From Hydra vulgaris (lineage: Eukaryota > Cnidaria > Hydrozoa > Anthoathecata > Hydridae), in the NCBI RefSeq assembly GCF_038396675.1, contig NC_088931.1, positions 9,062,501-9,126,500 on the forward strand: 64,000 bases of DNA. The letters run 5' to 3'. How positions within the stretch are numbered: the stretch's first letter is position 1; each line of letters begins with the position of its first letter. The notes beneath the pieces were generated by a model. The model ran no database searches, was not told the DNA's origin, and was given only the letters and a program-made list of their open reading frames with translations. The translations under genes and the position numbers were made by a program. Below are positions 11,808 through 21,934 of this stretch, piece after piece.

Positions 11808-12275
11808 TGAAAAGATAACATTCTGTATATCTGATCACTTTTACCATTACTTATGACTATATTATTTGTTTCTTAATAATAATAAGTTCCACACAAACAA
11901 ATATATTGTTTAATATTATGTTTCTTGTTTAGTTGCTATTATTTCACTGGGCCGACGATACGGTTTTCAAAATAGAGGGGGAACACTCCCTTGTTTCGAA
12001 AAAAAAAGTCTATTTATAGGTCAATTTTTTTAAAAAGGGGCATGCCCCTGGGCCTTGGTGTCTTTGGTCCTGTTTCACCTGTATAACTAATATAACTAAT
12101 TTTGGTGTTTTCACTTTTAAAATCTGCATAAGTATTAAATTAACATGATATAACGGTTAAATTATTAATTTAACTACCAGTTTTAATTAAAATAATAAGA
12201 ATCGCAAAAGAATCGGAATCGCAACAGAGAATCGGAATCGGTATTTTTCGGAATCGGCCAATCTCTAATATATAA

Positions 12276-12779
12276 TATATACATCAGATTTTAATAATTT
12301 TAACGAATCTTTCTGTGAAGAAAAAATTTGTAAATATCTTGTTTATCGTTTTCGAATATTACGAGAAAATATTACGTTTATGTTGGCGGTTCTCGACGAC
12401 AAGACATAACGGTCTTCTACGAGTCCCCGCGTTCTTTTATTTTTTATTGATCTAATTTTGTAAATTTTTTAATGTCATTTACTTATTATTTTTATTTTGT
12501 AATCTTGTAAACTTTATATTTTATAACGACATGTTGTTTAAAATGTAATAAAGAAGACGTACCAAGCAACAAATGTTTGAGGAGCAAATTGAAAGAAAAA
12601 CGTTTTAGTTGTTAAAAAACAATCAAAACGTTTTTGCAGAACACGTTGGGTGGAAAAAGTTTACTTTTGTTTTGGATACTTTTCAAGAACTTAGTGCTAG
12701 TTCTTACAAAAATGATTTAAGAAGTTAAATTTTTACGTGACACTAGAAGGGCTTCATCATATCGTTTAGTGAATTTTAT
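12276..12779 (+). other. Probable 3' region of the split LINE, then unassigned sequence
   Basis: Beyond the hAT right end the sequence contains GGCGGTTCTCGACGACAAGA and GGTCTTCTACGAGTCCCCGC, which fold back on each other, then an A/T-rich tail near 12555. A similar hairpin (GGGGCTTGGTGATAAGACC / GTCTTCTTCTTGCCCC) stands in the LINE 3' tail at 13600. I read this as the 3' untranslated end of the LINE at 5735-8784. The stretch 12560-12779 has short frames (FVLDTFQELSASSY) that I do not recognise. Confidence 0.45.
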
Positions 12780-13236
12780 TGAGCAGATCTACTGAATAAA
12801 ATAAAAAAACTATTTAATAAACAAAACCATGCAATCAGAATCATTTCCAATGTGGGCCGTTATACACACTCCCAAGCATTATTTGTTAATTTAAATATAA
12901 TGAATGTTTATCAATTAAATGTCTATCAAGTTCTTATATTTATGTTCAAAATTAATAAAAATATATCTCCTAAAATATTTTACCCATTATTCAAAATAAA
13001 TCAGAATAGATATCTCACCAGATTTTCAAATAACAGTTATATTCAACCCAAAAGTTATTTTGCGGCGACCGAATTTTCAATTTCTATTAGAGGGCCGAAA
13101 TTATGGAATAAAATATTAACTAATGAACTTAAAACAATTTCTATGCTAAATGAGTTTAAGAATAAATTAAAGCAAAAACTACAGATGATCGACGCAGCGC
13201 TCAGCTTTTTCTGAAGTTTTAATGAGGTTTGAAAAA

Positions 13237-13245
<9 letters not shown>

Positions 13246-13299
<54 letters not shown>
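13246..13299. repeat. (AT)n microsatellite in LINE 3' UTR
   Basis: About 54 bp of AT dinucleotides follow a run of 13 A. Confidence 0.95.
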
Positions 13300-13303
<4 letters not shown>

Positions 13304-13460
13304 TGGTTTATAAGAATTATTCACATATTTAAAGGTACATGCTGGTGTAAAAGGAAAGCTTCAGGATTATGCGTATTTACTTGCTTGCTTTTTAGTAATA
13401 TAGTTTCTTTGTACAAATTCTTTTTTCTTTTTTTTTTAATTTTTCTTAACCAACACAAAA

Positions 13461-13493
13461 ACAAAAAGTTAAAGTAGGACTTTAACTTTTTGT
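13461..13493. repeat. Perfect 15-bp inverted repeat, 3-base loop
   Basis: Arms 13461-13475 and 13479-13493 pair exactly around AGG inside the LINE 3' UTR. Confidence 0.9.
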
Positions 13494-13764
13494 TAAAGAT
13501 TGATTTTTATTCTATTAAGTCTTTAGAAAAACGTTTTATATTATATAGTGTTGCGTTTTTTAATTTTTATTGTCTTGTATTTACGGTATAGACTAAGGGG
13601 CTTGGTGATAAGACCAATTATGTCTTCTTCTTGCCCCTGCTATTTGTATTTATATTATGCTTTACGACTTTAATAAATTTATATGGCAAAAAAAAAAAAA
13701 AAAAAAATTCCCATGTGAGCCTTGTCAGCTTCATTTATGCGAAGCCTTTTGGTAAAATTTAAAA

Positions 13765-13930
13765 AGGTGATTTCAATTTCAATATTACTGAGTTGTTAAA
13801 AGTGATAAATTATCCTGCTTGTGAAAACATCAAAATTTTACTTACTACTTTTCCATTAACATCATGTGAATGTGAGTGGACATATTATTCATTTTGGCGC
13901 CTAAAAAATTATATGCTAAGCACCATGGTA
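13765..13930 (+). pseudogene. hAT dimerisation-domain fragment
   Basis: The translation reads VINYPACENIKILLTTFPLT, then SCECEWTYYSFWRLKNYMLS. It matches the C-terminal hAT pattern of ZMYM/DUF4371-like transposases (YPA..N....L..PLT.C.CE..FS.L.R.KNYLRSTM). It begins about 60 bp after the A-tail of the LINE at 13707. With the N-side fragment at 5505-5665 it would bracket the whole LINE block. Confidence 0.6.
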
Positions 13931-14337
13931 CAGTGCTAACAACACCAATTTGGTGTTACCATTCTTTATAAATAAAATGGTGTGTTGTATTTGTTATACT
14001 GGCAAATGCTTTTGTTTTTTGAATTGATTTTTTTTCAGATTATACAGTATTGGACAAAACATTTGCAACCAACATTGAACAATGCTAAAAAGTGTTCCTA
14101 ATTTTACATGTCTTAAAAACGAAACAAACTATACTACCACAGCAAACAGTTCAGGAGTCTGGAGTCATAGCATACCATGACATGAGCAATCAGCTGACAG
14201 GTGACAGCACACAGGCAGAATTTCGTTGACAAGTGCAGCGAACAAAACAAGTGCAACTTTTTTGGTTGGTTTCATTTTCTTAAGTCTGGTCCGTGTCAAC
14301 GTCACGGAAGTTTTTTAATAATTAAAGGAAGTATCCA

Positions 14338-14481
14338 GAAGTTTCCAGAAGCATGCAGAAGCTTCCAGAAGTTTCCAGAAGAAACATCTGGAAGCATCCA
14401 GTAGCATCCAGAAATATACAGAAACATTCAGAAGCATCCAGACGCATCCAGAAGCATCGAAAAGAAGCCTTTAGAATCTTC
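14338..14481 (+). promoter_or_regulatory. Heat-shock-element-like GAA/TTC array
   Basis: GAA and TTC triplets alternate at exact 5-bp spacing: GAA 14338, TTC 14343, GAA 14348, (ATG 14353), GAA 14358, TTC 14363, GAA 14368, TTC 14373, GAA 14378. A further GAATCTTC lies at 14474-14481, and between them are repeats of GAAGCATCCA. Inverted nGAAn units at 5-bp steps are the consensus of heat-shock factor binding sites. The array stands 25 bp or more upstream of a TATA box. Confidence 0.7.
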
Positions 14482-14505
14482 CAGGTTCACACAGGTTCAT
14501 TTTAC

Positions 14506-14513
14506 TATATAAG
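14506..14513 (+). promoter_or_regulatory. TATA box of the Tc1 transposase
   Basis: TATATAAG stands 25 bp after the last GAA/TTC pair and about 260 bp before the transposase ATG at 14771. The array-TATA-leader order resembles animal heat-shock promoters. Confidence 0.6.
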
Positions 14514-14770
14514 AGACATGTAAATTGACATGTAATTCAGTCAGTATATGGAAGTCAATCAGTCAGTATTATCAAGACAGTTTATCGAAGTGAGTTTTAT
14601 CAAAGTGTTTTATCGAAGAACATCAATACAAGAAATGAAATACAACAAGTGTTTCACTACATCAATACAGTCCACATCCAACCAAGACATTGTGTTCCAC
14701 AGAGCATTATTGTATCATCACAAGGTAAATGTAACACGGCAAGCCTTGAGAAGCGTGATTATTTATTTTT

Positions 14771-15778
14771 ATGACTTCAAGTGCAAAAATAGCTCCCGAC
14801 AGTCTTGGATTGGAACTAAGGAAGAAAATTATTGGCGATTACATAAGTGGAATGTCACAAAAAAGTATTTGTGATAAATATCGCGTGAAAAAATGGACCG
14901 TATCAAGACTATGTTCCAAATATCGTTCTACGGGGAAGTTGGCAGCAGATAACAAAGGTAGAAGACCACGTTCCACTACTTCTAGAGAGGATTCTACGAT
15001 CGTCAGATCCGTCAAGAAGGATCCCTGGATATCATCAGTCGAGATACAAAAGCAATTAGAGCTGCCTGTATCAGACAGAACAATCAGACGACGTGCTGTT
15101 GAAGCCGGATTGTTTTCTCGATGCCCTGCAAAGAAACCTCTGATTTCACTAAAAAACCAGAAGAAAAGACTCCTGTTTGCTACATCTCATATTGACTGGA
15201 ATGTGCAGAAATGGCGAACTGTCCTATTCAGTGATGAATCGAAGTTCAAAATCATTGGGAGCGATGGCATTTGCCGTGTACGTCGACCGGCCGGAAAACG
15301 CCTGGATTTACGTTACTGCCATAAGACAGTGATGCATGGTGGAGGCAATGTAATGGTCTGGTGATGTTTTTCTGCCAACGGTCTAGGTCCAATACATCGA
15401 AACAATGGAATAATGGACCGTTTCATGTATAAAAATATCCTGAAAGATGTTATGTTACCTCATGCTGAATGGAATATGCCAATAAAATAGGTTTTTCAGC
15501 AAGACAACGATCCGAAACACACTGCAAAAGTAGTCAAGCAGTGGTTTCAAGACAACCACCTATCGGTGATGGACTGGCCGCCTCAATCTCCGGATCTCAA
15601 CCCTATCGAGAACTGCAGAATTAATCGTGAAGGTGTTCGTAATAACGATCAACTGTTTGAACAAATCCAAAAGGCCTGGGCAGCGATTCCACAAAGTTTC
15701 ATTGATAACCTGATCGAATTTATGCCTCGAAGATGCAAGGCTGTGATCGACAACAAAGGATTCGCCACGAAATATTGA
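14771..15778 (+). pseudogene. Tc1 transposase (DD34E) with two nonsense codons
   Basis: This is the cut-and-paste transposase of the surrounding element. The N-terminal paired-like helix-turn-helix region runs about residues 1-110 (ISGMSQKSICDKYRVKKWTV) with a GRRPRSTT AT-hook-like linker. Catalytic motifs are FSDESKF (first Asp), FQQDNDPKHTAK (second Asp) and SPDLNPIEN (Glu); 34 residues separate the second Asp and the Glu. One frame is kept throughout, but TGA at 15362 (in place of the G codon of VMVWGCFS) and TAG near 15489 interrupt it. After NPIEN a short deletion removes the usual L-W-x-x-x-K/R segment. It is otherwise full length. Confidence 0.92.
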
Positions 15779-16036
15779 TAGCGAAGTACAGCTTGGTTAA
15801 CATTTTGTCGAGTTGCACTTGTTTTGTCCAGAAGGATATCAACTTTTTTTTTTAATACTTTTGATTAATTTATTAATTTTCGTGTACAAATAATGAACTT
15901 TGTGATGAATAAAACTTGAAGAACTTTGTCTCTAAACAGTTACATAGTTTTTTCTCTAAATTGAAAAATGCAGCACTTTTATATAAAGAAACTAAATTAG
16001 CATTATTTGGTTGCACTCGTTTTGTCCGATACTGTA

Positions 16037-17273
16037 TGTATTTATAAGCAAGATTGACTAATTTTTACCAAAATGGGTCATTAAGAATGCGTCTCTAAAT
16101 ACCACTTATAATATATTTATTATATATATATTAATTATATTTATTAATATATATATTATAATTTAAAATTGCATGTTATAATATAAAAATATTTTATTAT
16201 AATTTGTCTTATTTTATAATATATTTGTTTCAATATAAATAAAAAATTTTGCAATGTGTAATCTATTTTAATAATGGTTATGTGAAAATATAGTTTTAAT
16301 ATTAGATTTGTAAATATATAATTTTATAATCTAAAAGTAAAGTGCCCCGGTAATAACCTTACATATTTTTAAGTAAAGAAAGGCTCTTTATAGATTAACT
16401 TACTTATGTATATATATCTATATATATAGTAATGTGGGCTAATTGGTTGATTTTTGCAATCCCTTCCAGTCCACTCTTAAAGAAAGGAGGGGGTCAGAGG
16501 TTGTTGAAAAAAATATAATGTACCCAAATAATTTCCTAGGTCCGCCCCTGATTATTTCTCATTACATTTTTAGATGTTGTTGGACAGATGGCAAAAACTG
16601 ATGTTGTTATCATGACCCGTTTTATGCTATGGTGATAAATAAACCAAAAGCTCATTTTCGACAAATTGAGGTTTACTAGGTTGGCAATTTTTGTTTACAC
16701 TGAAACTTTTCGTTTTTATCAGTGACTGAAAGAATTATTTTCTAAGTTTTTAAGGTCGATTTTCAGTGAATTCTTTTTTTAGTTTTTGTTGATAACAAGT
16801 AATAATTAGTAAACGGGCGGGGGGTCTTAATAGGTTTGGGGTGGGTGGGAAAATTTTCCAAAAATTAATAAACGTCTCGCAACCTCCTTTTTTATTAACG
16901 ACTCGAGAGTAAGTAGCCAACAGCCATCGCAATAATCTAATCATTGCAGTGGTAGTATGCCTTTCATAATTGAAATAAAATAAATGTAATGATTTTTTAA
17001 GTAGCCGTGACTAACATTTGATTAAAAAAATATCAGCAAAAGCTGTAAATATCTATCAGTAACATAAATATAAATTCTTATAAAAATTATGAAAGTTATG
17101 AAAAAACACAACATTCATTATTCATTTTGCTGAATTTGTCAGAAATTTAATTGTTTTTAATTTCCTTTTTTGTAAATGATAATTAATCTTTGCAAATTCT
17201 TGGACCGAGTATCATACAGAACCTTTTGTTCAAAAATTCTTTGCATTTTTAATATTAGCAATGTCCAGAAAAT
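16037..17273. other. A/T-rich non-coding stretch downstream of the GRHL gene
   Basis: No gene was seen. It contains ATATATTA-type low-complexity sequence (16100-16330). CCTAGGTCCGCCCCTG near 16538 looks like the inverse of a hAT terminal repeat (CAGGGGCGGACC), but no partner end was found. A GGGCGGGGGG patch lies near 16815. A minus-strand AATAAA occurs near 16890, about 380 bp after the GRHL stop, and could serve as its poly(A) signal. Confidence 0.4.
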
Positions 17274-17413
17274 TTAACTGTCAAAAACTACTTCAAACTG
17301 ACCAAGATGATTGTCAAAACGTATGTCAATAACAAAATCATCCTCTTCAGCAAATCTCTCAACAAGTTGATCGTCAATATTTACAAGAAATCTAAAAGAA
17401 TTCAGACGTGAAT
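17274..17413 (-). CDS. GRHL: GRHL exon 17 (terminal): end of dimerisation domain
   Basis: Acceptor TTTTACCACAG precedes 17413; the stop TAA is at 17274-17276. The 45 residues include RFLVNIDDQLVERFAEEDDF. This parallels GILVNMDDNII..YSNEDTF at the end of animal GRHL proteins and identifies the gene as GRHL. It enters in phase 1, matching exon 16. Confidence 0.85.
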
Positions 17414-17539
17414 CTGTGGTAAAACAAAAAAGCAAAAATAAAGGTTTTCGAAGTAATTCGTACTTTAAGAGTTCTCTTACCCTTTTTTTGTTTTTTTATA
17501 AACGTTTCGAATCATTTCAGAAGGAATGTTATATTTTTT

Positions 17540-17720
17540 TGATATCTACAAACAATGAAACCATTATTACATATATAAACATAATTGAAATACTGACTTT
17601 ATATAAGTAAATTATTATTACGCATAAAATATGAGTTAAAGTACTGATTTTATATAAGTAAATTATTATATTTATAAATGTTAGTTGAAATAATGACTTT
17701 ATATAAGTAAAGTATAAGTA
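17540..17720. repeat. About 58-bp imperfect tandem repeat, three copies
   Basis: Each copy contains a TGAAATAATGACTTTATATA-like core followed by AGTAAATTATTA. It lies in the last GRHL intron. Confidence 0.75.
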
Positions 17721-17914
17721 AATCAAAAACACGCACAGCTTCTTTGAGAACATTTAGTGTGGGCAACGTTAGAAGCAGTGCATTATAAGCCTTTTCTTCT
17801 TCTTTACGGACATATATCGTTACTAATAAATCATATTAAACAGTTAGGTTTCAAATGATACTTGAAAAAATAAAATTAAAAAAAATATTTTCTAACTAAA
17901 AAACTTAATATGAC

Positions 17915-17981
17915 CTGTATCTTTCTGGTAAACTCTTTGTGTTTTTAACTTGGGATAAACGTCAAGATTTTCAAGATAATC
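17915..17981 (-). CDS. GRHL: GRHL exon 16
   Basis: Bounded by TTTTTCTGCAG and a GTCATA donor. Encodes DYLENLDVYPKLKTQRVYQK plus DT, then one base. It aligns loosely with the helix region before the last strands of the GRHL dimerisation domain. Phase 0 in, phase 1 out. Confidence 0.72.
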
Positions 17982-18203
17982 CTGCAGAAAAATGATTTTA
18001 AAAATCGTTACTCTTCATTTACTCCGACGCTCCGAATCAAGCTCCGACGGCATAAAGGCTACCTTGAACGTCAGATTTTATATCAGATGACAAGAATGAG
18101 GGATTAACAATGACAAAGAAGAAGAGATTAACAACAAGTTGATCAAATATAAATGAAAACTATTTTTTGCAAAAATTTACAAAGATTGTAAAAAAGTTCT
18201 TAC

Positions 18204-18252
18204 GCTAGTATTTGACAAAGCATTGTTAAAACCTCGTTTTGTATCTCTCTCC
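18204..18252 (-). CDS. GRHL: GRHL exon 15
   Basis: Bounded by AATTATTTAG and GTAAGA. Encodes ERDTKRGFNNALSNTS, comparable with R-E-T-E-E-V-F-D-A-L in the GRHL dimerisation domain. It enters in phase 2 and leaves in phase 0, agreeing with exons 14 and 16. Confidence 0.65.
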
Positions 18253-18370
18253 CTAAATAATTCATAACCACACAAACATAACTAAATGAGTTACTACCAT
18301 ATTCATTCAATATAGCATCAAAATAATAAAATAACACCAAACAATAATATAACAGAAAATTCGATCTTAC

Positions 18371-18422
18371 TTTATTTTAGTAATAAAAGCTCCTGGTGGA
18401 GAACATAAAGAAGAACTTGGTT
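18371..18422 (-). CDS. GRHL: GRHL exon 14
   Basis: Bounded by GCCTTTAG and a strong GTAAGA donor. In the frame that keeps the downstream exons open it encodes PSSSLCSPPGAFITKI. In the frame set by the short form of exon 13 it would read NQVLLYVLHQ and then stop, so the donor chosen for exon 13 decides the C-terminus. Confidence 0.6.
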
Positions 18423-18502
18423 CTAAAGGCTATAAATATTATTATTTAGTTTAAAAATAAAACTAATTTAAAGAAAAAATAAATTAAAATAATTAAAATT
18501 AC

Positions 18503-18649
18503 TTAAAATAAAAATTAAATTTACTGATGCAATTATCTTATCTTTAATTGGAATAAATACAAATGATTTTGTTATTGGAAACGGAGAATCTTTAAGAACT
18601 GTTACTTTATTCGCAATTTGAAATGGACTAACTTCAAGTGTACTAAAAT
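18503..18649 (-). CDS. GRHL: GRHL exon 13
   Basis: Acceptor TTTGTGTGCAG; encodes FSTLEVSPFQIANKVTVLKD and continues through ITKSFVFIPIKDKIIAS. Two donors are possible: GTAAAT (end 18525, phase 0) or GTAATT (end 18503, phase 1). Only the longer form keeps exon 14 onward open. The segment corresponds to the linker after the DNA-binding core. Confidence 0.72.
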
Positions 18650-18856
18650 CTGCACACAAATATTTAAAATTAAATTTTAAAAATTTTATTGCTTAAAAAT
18701 TTTTTTTGTTTTGTTCTGTGTAATTCAGTCCTGTTATTCTGTTATTTATTTTATTTGAAAGTTCTGTTTCGTTCTGTATAACTCAGTACTGTTATTTAAA
18801 TATCAAATAGCGAAATCGATTTAAAACGGTCGGAAATAAAAATATAATTTACAAAC

Positions 18857-18932
18857 CTGGCCCTTGCTTTAAATATTTCACCATACGTTTACCAACTGTC
18901 TTCGATTCCTCTTTATTTTTTCTTTCAGCCCC
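18857..18932 (-). CDS. GRHL: GRHL exon 12: GAERK segment of the DNA-binding domain
   Basis: Acceptor TTTTGTTCAG, donor GTTTGT. Encodes GAERKNKEESKTVGKRMVKY and LKQGP. GAERK with the following basic stretch is a hallmark of CP2/GRHL DNA-binding domains, where the homologous residues contact DNA. Confidence 0.85.
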
Positions 18933-19081
18933 CTGAACAAAAGTTTTAAAATACTTTAGACTATACAAATACAAGTTTGGATAAGTTATTTGATAAAATT
19001 TATTGCAAAATTAGCACAAAAAGATTTCAAAGAAGTTCTTATCTTCTAACCAATACCTTTTAGGTATTTTATCAAAACTAC

Positions 19082-19183
19082 CTTGTCTCTGAAAATTTTA
19101 ATTTTGCAAAAAGCTTGATGAACGGGTTGAGCATTTTCTGACATATCTTCGTAAGTGTCAATTTGAATATAAAGTGGTAACCC
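19082..19183 (-). CDS. GRHL: GRHL exon 11
   Basis: Acceptor TTGTTAATAG, donor GTAGTT. Encodes GLPLYIQIDTYEDMSENAQP then VHQAFCKIKIFRDK, 34 codons with both ends in phase 0. GLPLxIQIDTYE and C-x-I-K-I/V-F are conserved in the family. It reads directly into GAERK of exon 12. Confidence 0.93.
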
Positions 19184-20110
19184 CTATTAACAAAATATAC
19201 TAATAAAATAATATAAACTGAATTTACACTTATGCAATAAATTACATTTCATACTGCATTACTACAATTTATAGCGTAATTATTGGTTTTAATACTTCTG
19301 TTGTTTTTATGGTTGCTATAATATAACTACTGCACAAATATAAAAAATTTGCGCATTAAATTTAAAGTTTTATCCGAATCAATTTTAGTCTTTTAAAAAT
19401 CATACTCACCAAACAAAGGCTTAAGAACCAATATAAGAATACCCAATAAAAAAGCTAAACATTTTTTTTTTTTAAATTGCTGTCAGTCTTAGAAGAAATA
19501 AATCTCTAACATCTCTATAAACGTGTTAGGGTCTTGCATTAAGTATATACACAGGTAAGGGAGGGAGGGGGGGGGGGAAAGAAGGGGTTACCCAAAAATA
19601 AATGGATTTGTAAAAGGGAGGGAAGGGGGTTAAGACAGTGAGTATGTACGTAGTTCGACTATCTATTTTTCTGTATCTCTTCATAAAACTTGATTCCTTT
19701 TTTTAACAAAAGCATTGAAATTCAAAATTTTAAAAAATCAATATTATGTTATGTAACAGTGATATATCAAATTAACTTAAAATTTTTTAAAAGGTTTTAA
19801 AAATTTTTTAAAAAGTTTTAAAAACTTTATATATTGGGGAAGGAGGGTTAATTTTGTAATAAATAATGTGTATGTATGCAGAAGGGTTGTTAAGTGCATA
19901 CAGTTCCGTTCAAGGGGGTCCTAAATCAACGGTTTTACTGTGTACATACTTATGGATGCCCCCATACACAAAACTTAACAAACATAACTACAGTGTGGAG
20001 AAACAAATTGAACACTTCTTCGAGAGGGTATAAACTCTATACCTCCTGCTGACAAAGTAGGCATTCTACCACAACACCACAACTAATATATTCAGATTTA
20101 GATAGGTACT

Positions 20111-20158
20111 ATCGCAATTTTGCACACTTGAAGTTGTTCAAGTGTGCAAAATTGTGAT
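20111..20158. repeat. 22-bp inverted repeat, 4-base loop
   Basis: Arms 20111-20132 and 20137-20158 pair with one mismatch around GTTG, inside GRHL intron 10. Confidence 0.92.
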
Positions 20159-20529
20159 GACTTAAATCCAGACCAATCCAGTTTATTACAACAGCAAAAA
20201 ACAACTTTTTAATGTAATAAATGTCTTTCATATCTAGATAGTATCTACCCAAACTTAAACACTGGTCAACAACAAAAAAACTATCTTGGAAGCCAGGTAT
20301 TGTTCCTTTCTAATTTTTGGGTGCTGATTCCAAAAATACCTTCAGTTCTTTTCTATCAAGTCAAGTTTCTCTGATATCCATACCACTTTTTTTCACATTT
20401 TCAATAATACGAATTCTAGAAAATGACCTCTGAATCTTACAGATATACAGTTTCCCCATATATTCATTACCCAACTATCTTAATCCAAACTAAAGCTAAT
20501 AGAACAAACAGATTCTATTAAATTTTACA

Positions 20530-20920
20530 GCATTCCAGTTGCACACTCAGTACACTTGAAGGAATCCTACGAAAACATTGTTATACTGCTGAATGCAATT
20601 AAGTATGATCAGTACAAATGGAAAATATGTAGCAATCTGAAAGTAATTGGTTTACTGTCAGGCATGCAGAGTGGATTCACAAAATACACGTGTTTATTAT
20701 GTTTGTGGGACAGCTGGGCAACACAGGAGTACTGGAGTACGTGAAAAAGAACTAGCCCCCGCATGAAAAATTTACTCCAGGGCAGCACAGTGTTAAATCT
20801 AACCTTCTGGTTAATCAAGGCACCATTTCATATAAAACTAGGACTCATAAAAAACTTTGGCAAAGCCATGGATCCAGAGAGCAATGGGTTCAAATATGTG
20901 CCTCAAAGTTTTCCATTTGT
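20530..20920 (+). pseudogene. Fragment of a repeat-family protein (KESYENI / HIKLGLIKNF type)
   Basis: The frame reads HSVHLKESYENIVILLNAIK, ICSNLKVIGLLSGMQSGFTK, YTCLLCLWDSWATQ, then after a stop HIKLGLIKNFGKAMDPESNG. I recognise this protein as one found in many copies in cnidarian and arthropod genomes, apparently transposon-derived, with a C-x2-C segment. I cannot name its superfamily. Stops near 20743 and shifts show it is dead. Confidence 0.55.
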
Positions 20921-21302
20921 ATATATATAGATGTGTGTGTGTCAACAAATACAGGTGAAACACCACCAATGACATAATACTGAAATAGCTGTCTTTGATG
21001 CCTCCATACATAGATGAAGAATCAAGATTTGAAATCTAACGCTGGATAGGCAATATATAAGTATAAAATATATTTTTGTGGCATTTAAAAACAATGTTTT
21101 TTTTATTGAAATTTTTGTTTGAAAAAGTTTTATTAAATCCACCTCTCAGAGACTCTAGAGAGGGTTAAAGTAAGTAGAATTTACAAAGTGAGCAGAATAT
21201 ATTAGTTCAGACCATTTGAAATTTAATGTCAGCGCACAAAAAAGCGCTGGCAGGATGGTCATTTTTAAGTCAACCCGCCCGATTTACAAAATTTATTTCT
21301 AA

Positions 21303-21358
21303 TATTTATTTAAAGCACTCTTTTCGCTGTGTAGCGAAAAGAATGCTTTAAATAAATA
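21303..21358. repeat. 26-bp inverted repeat, 4-base loop
   Basis: Arms 21303-21328 and 21333-21358 pair with one mismatch around GTGT. Confidence 0.92.
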
Positions 21359-21934
21359 CTAGATTAAAAAATTTGAATAAATACTAGATTGAAAAAAAAA
21401 AACTGGTAAAAAAAAGCTATTTTTCATAAAAATTGAACAAATTAACAAAAAAGTTTTGTTGCAATTTAAAACAAAACCCTTTAATTTTTAAAAAGTTTTT
21501 GCAGGCGTGTGGACGAGCACGATAAGCATGAGCGCGAAAGCGCTGGCTAAATGGAGAAAACTGTTAGTTGTATATTAGTTAATGACTTGAATAATTATAT
21601 TTAAGGCTTCAGTTATGAATATAATTATAATTATATTTAGGCTTCAGTTATGAATATAGTCTTAACAAATCTCAAAAAAATTGTATTAATTACTGAAAAG
21701 GTTAATTAATATTCTACCTCTTCACATTTTAATTTAAGTTAAATATAATTTTTTTTTTGGTGATTTTTTTGAGTTTTTTTATTTTATCTTATTTTTAAAA
21801 ACTGCATTACACATACACATTAGTTACTTAAAACCCATTATGTAAAGTGACACAATACATATACTGAGTAAAAATAATTACCACCAACTTGACTGATAGA
21901 TCAAATTTGGCTTACTTTTTGAAAAAATGCAAAT

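Larger units (their letters stand above)
12780..13707 (+). pseudogene. 5'-truncated CR1-like LINE: ORF2 C-terminus and 3' tail
   Basis: The frame includes KQNHAIRIISNVGRYTHSQA, NVYQLNVYQV, GPKLWNKILTNELKT and ends at 13214. This is the C-terminal segment downstream of the reverse transcriptase in CR1/L2-type LINEs and is homologous to the end of the first LINE (LNIYQLNVYN, LWNKIVLK). An (AT)n tract at 13246-13299 interrupts the 3' UTR. The UTR has a stem-loop near 13590-13645 and ends in about 20 A at 13687-13706, after AATAAATTTATATGGC. 5' truncation with an A-tail is normal for LINE copies. Confidence 0.8.
14045..16034 (+). mobile_element. Tc1-type transposon, 1990 bp
   Basis: The ends are CAGTATTGGACAAAAC and inverted CAGTATCGGACAAAAC, flanked by TA on both sides (14043-14044, 16035-16036), the Tc1/mariner target. 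A second, inner motif (ACAAAACAAGTGCAAC) occurs at about 14246-14261 and, inverted, at about 15812-15828. Each end therefore has outer and inner binding sites (IR/DR layout). The transposase lies on the plus strand. Confidence 0.92.

Noticed and set aside
16538..16553. CCTAGGTCCGCCCCTG as the right end of a hAT element
   Set aside because: No matching left terminal repeat or 8-bp duplication was found in the window.
17529..17753. 74-codon minus-strand frame in the last GRHL intron
   Set aside because: It is the reverse reading of a 58-bp A/T-rich tandem repeat with no homology.
18371..18422. Reading exon 14 as NQVLLYV, similar to the VLLYV start of the GRHL dimerisation domain
   Set aside because: That frame hits a stop within the exon and then breaks exons 15-16; the other frame stays open to the gene's end. 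The short form is kept only as a possible isoform.
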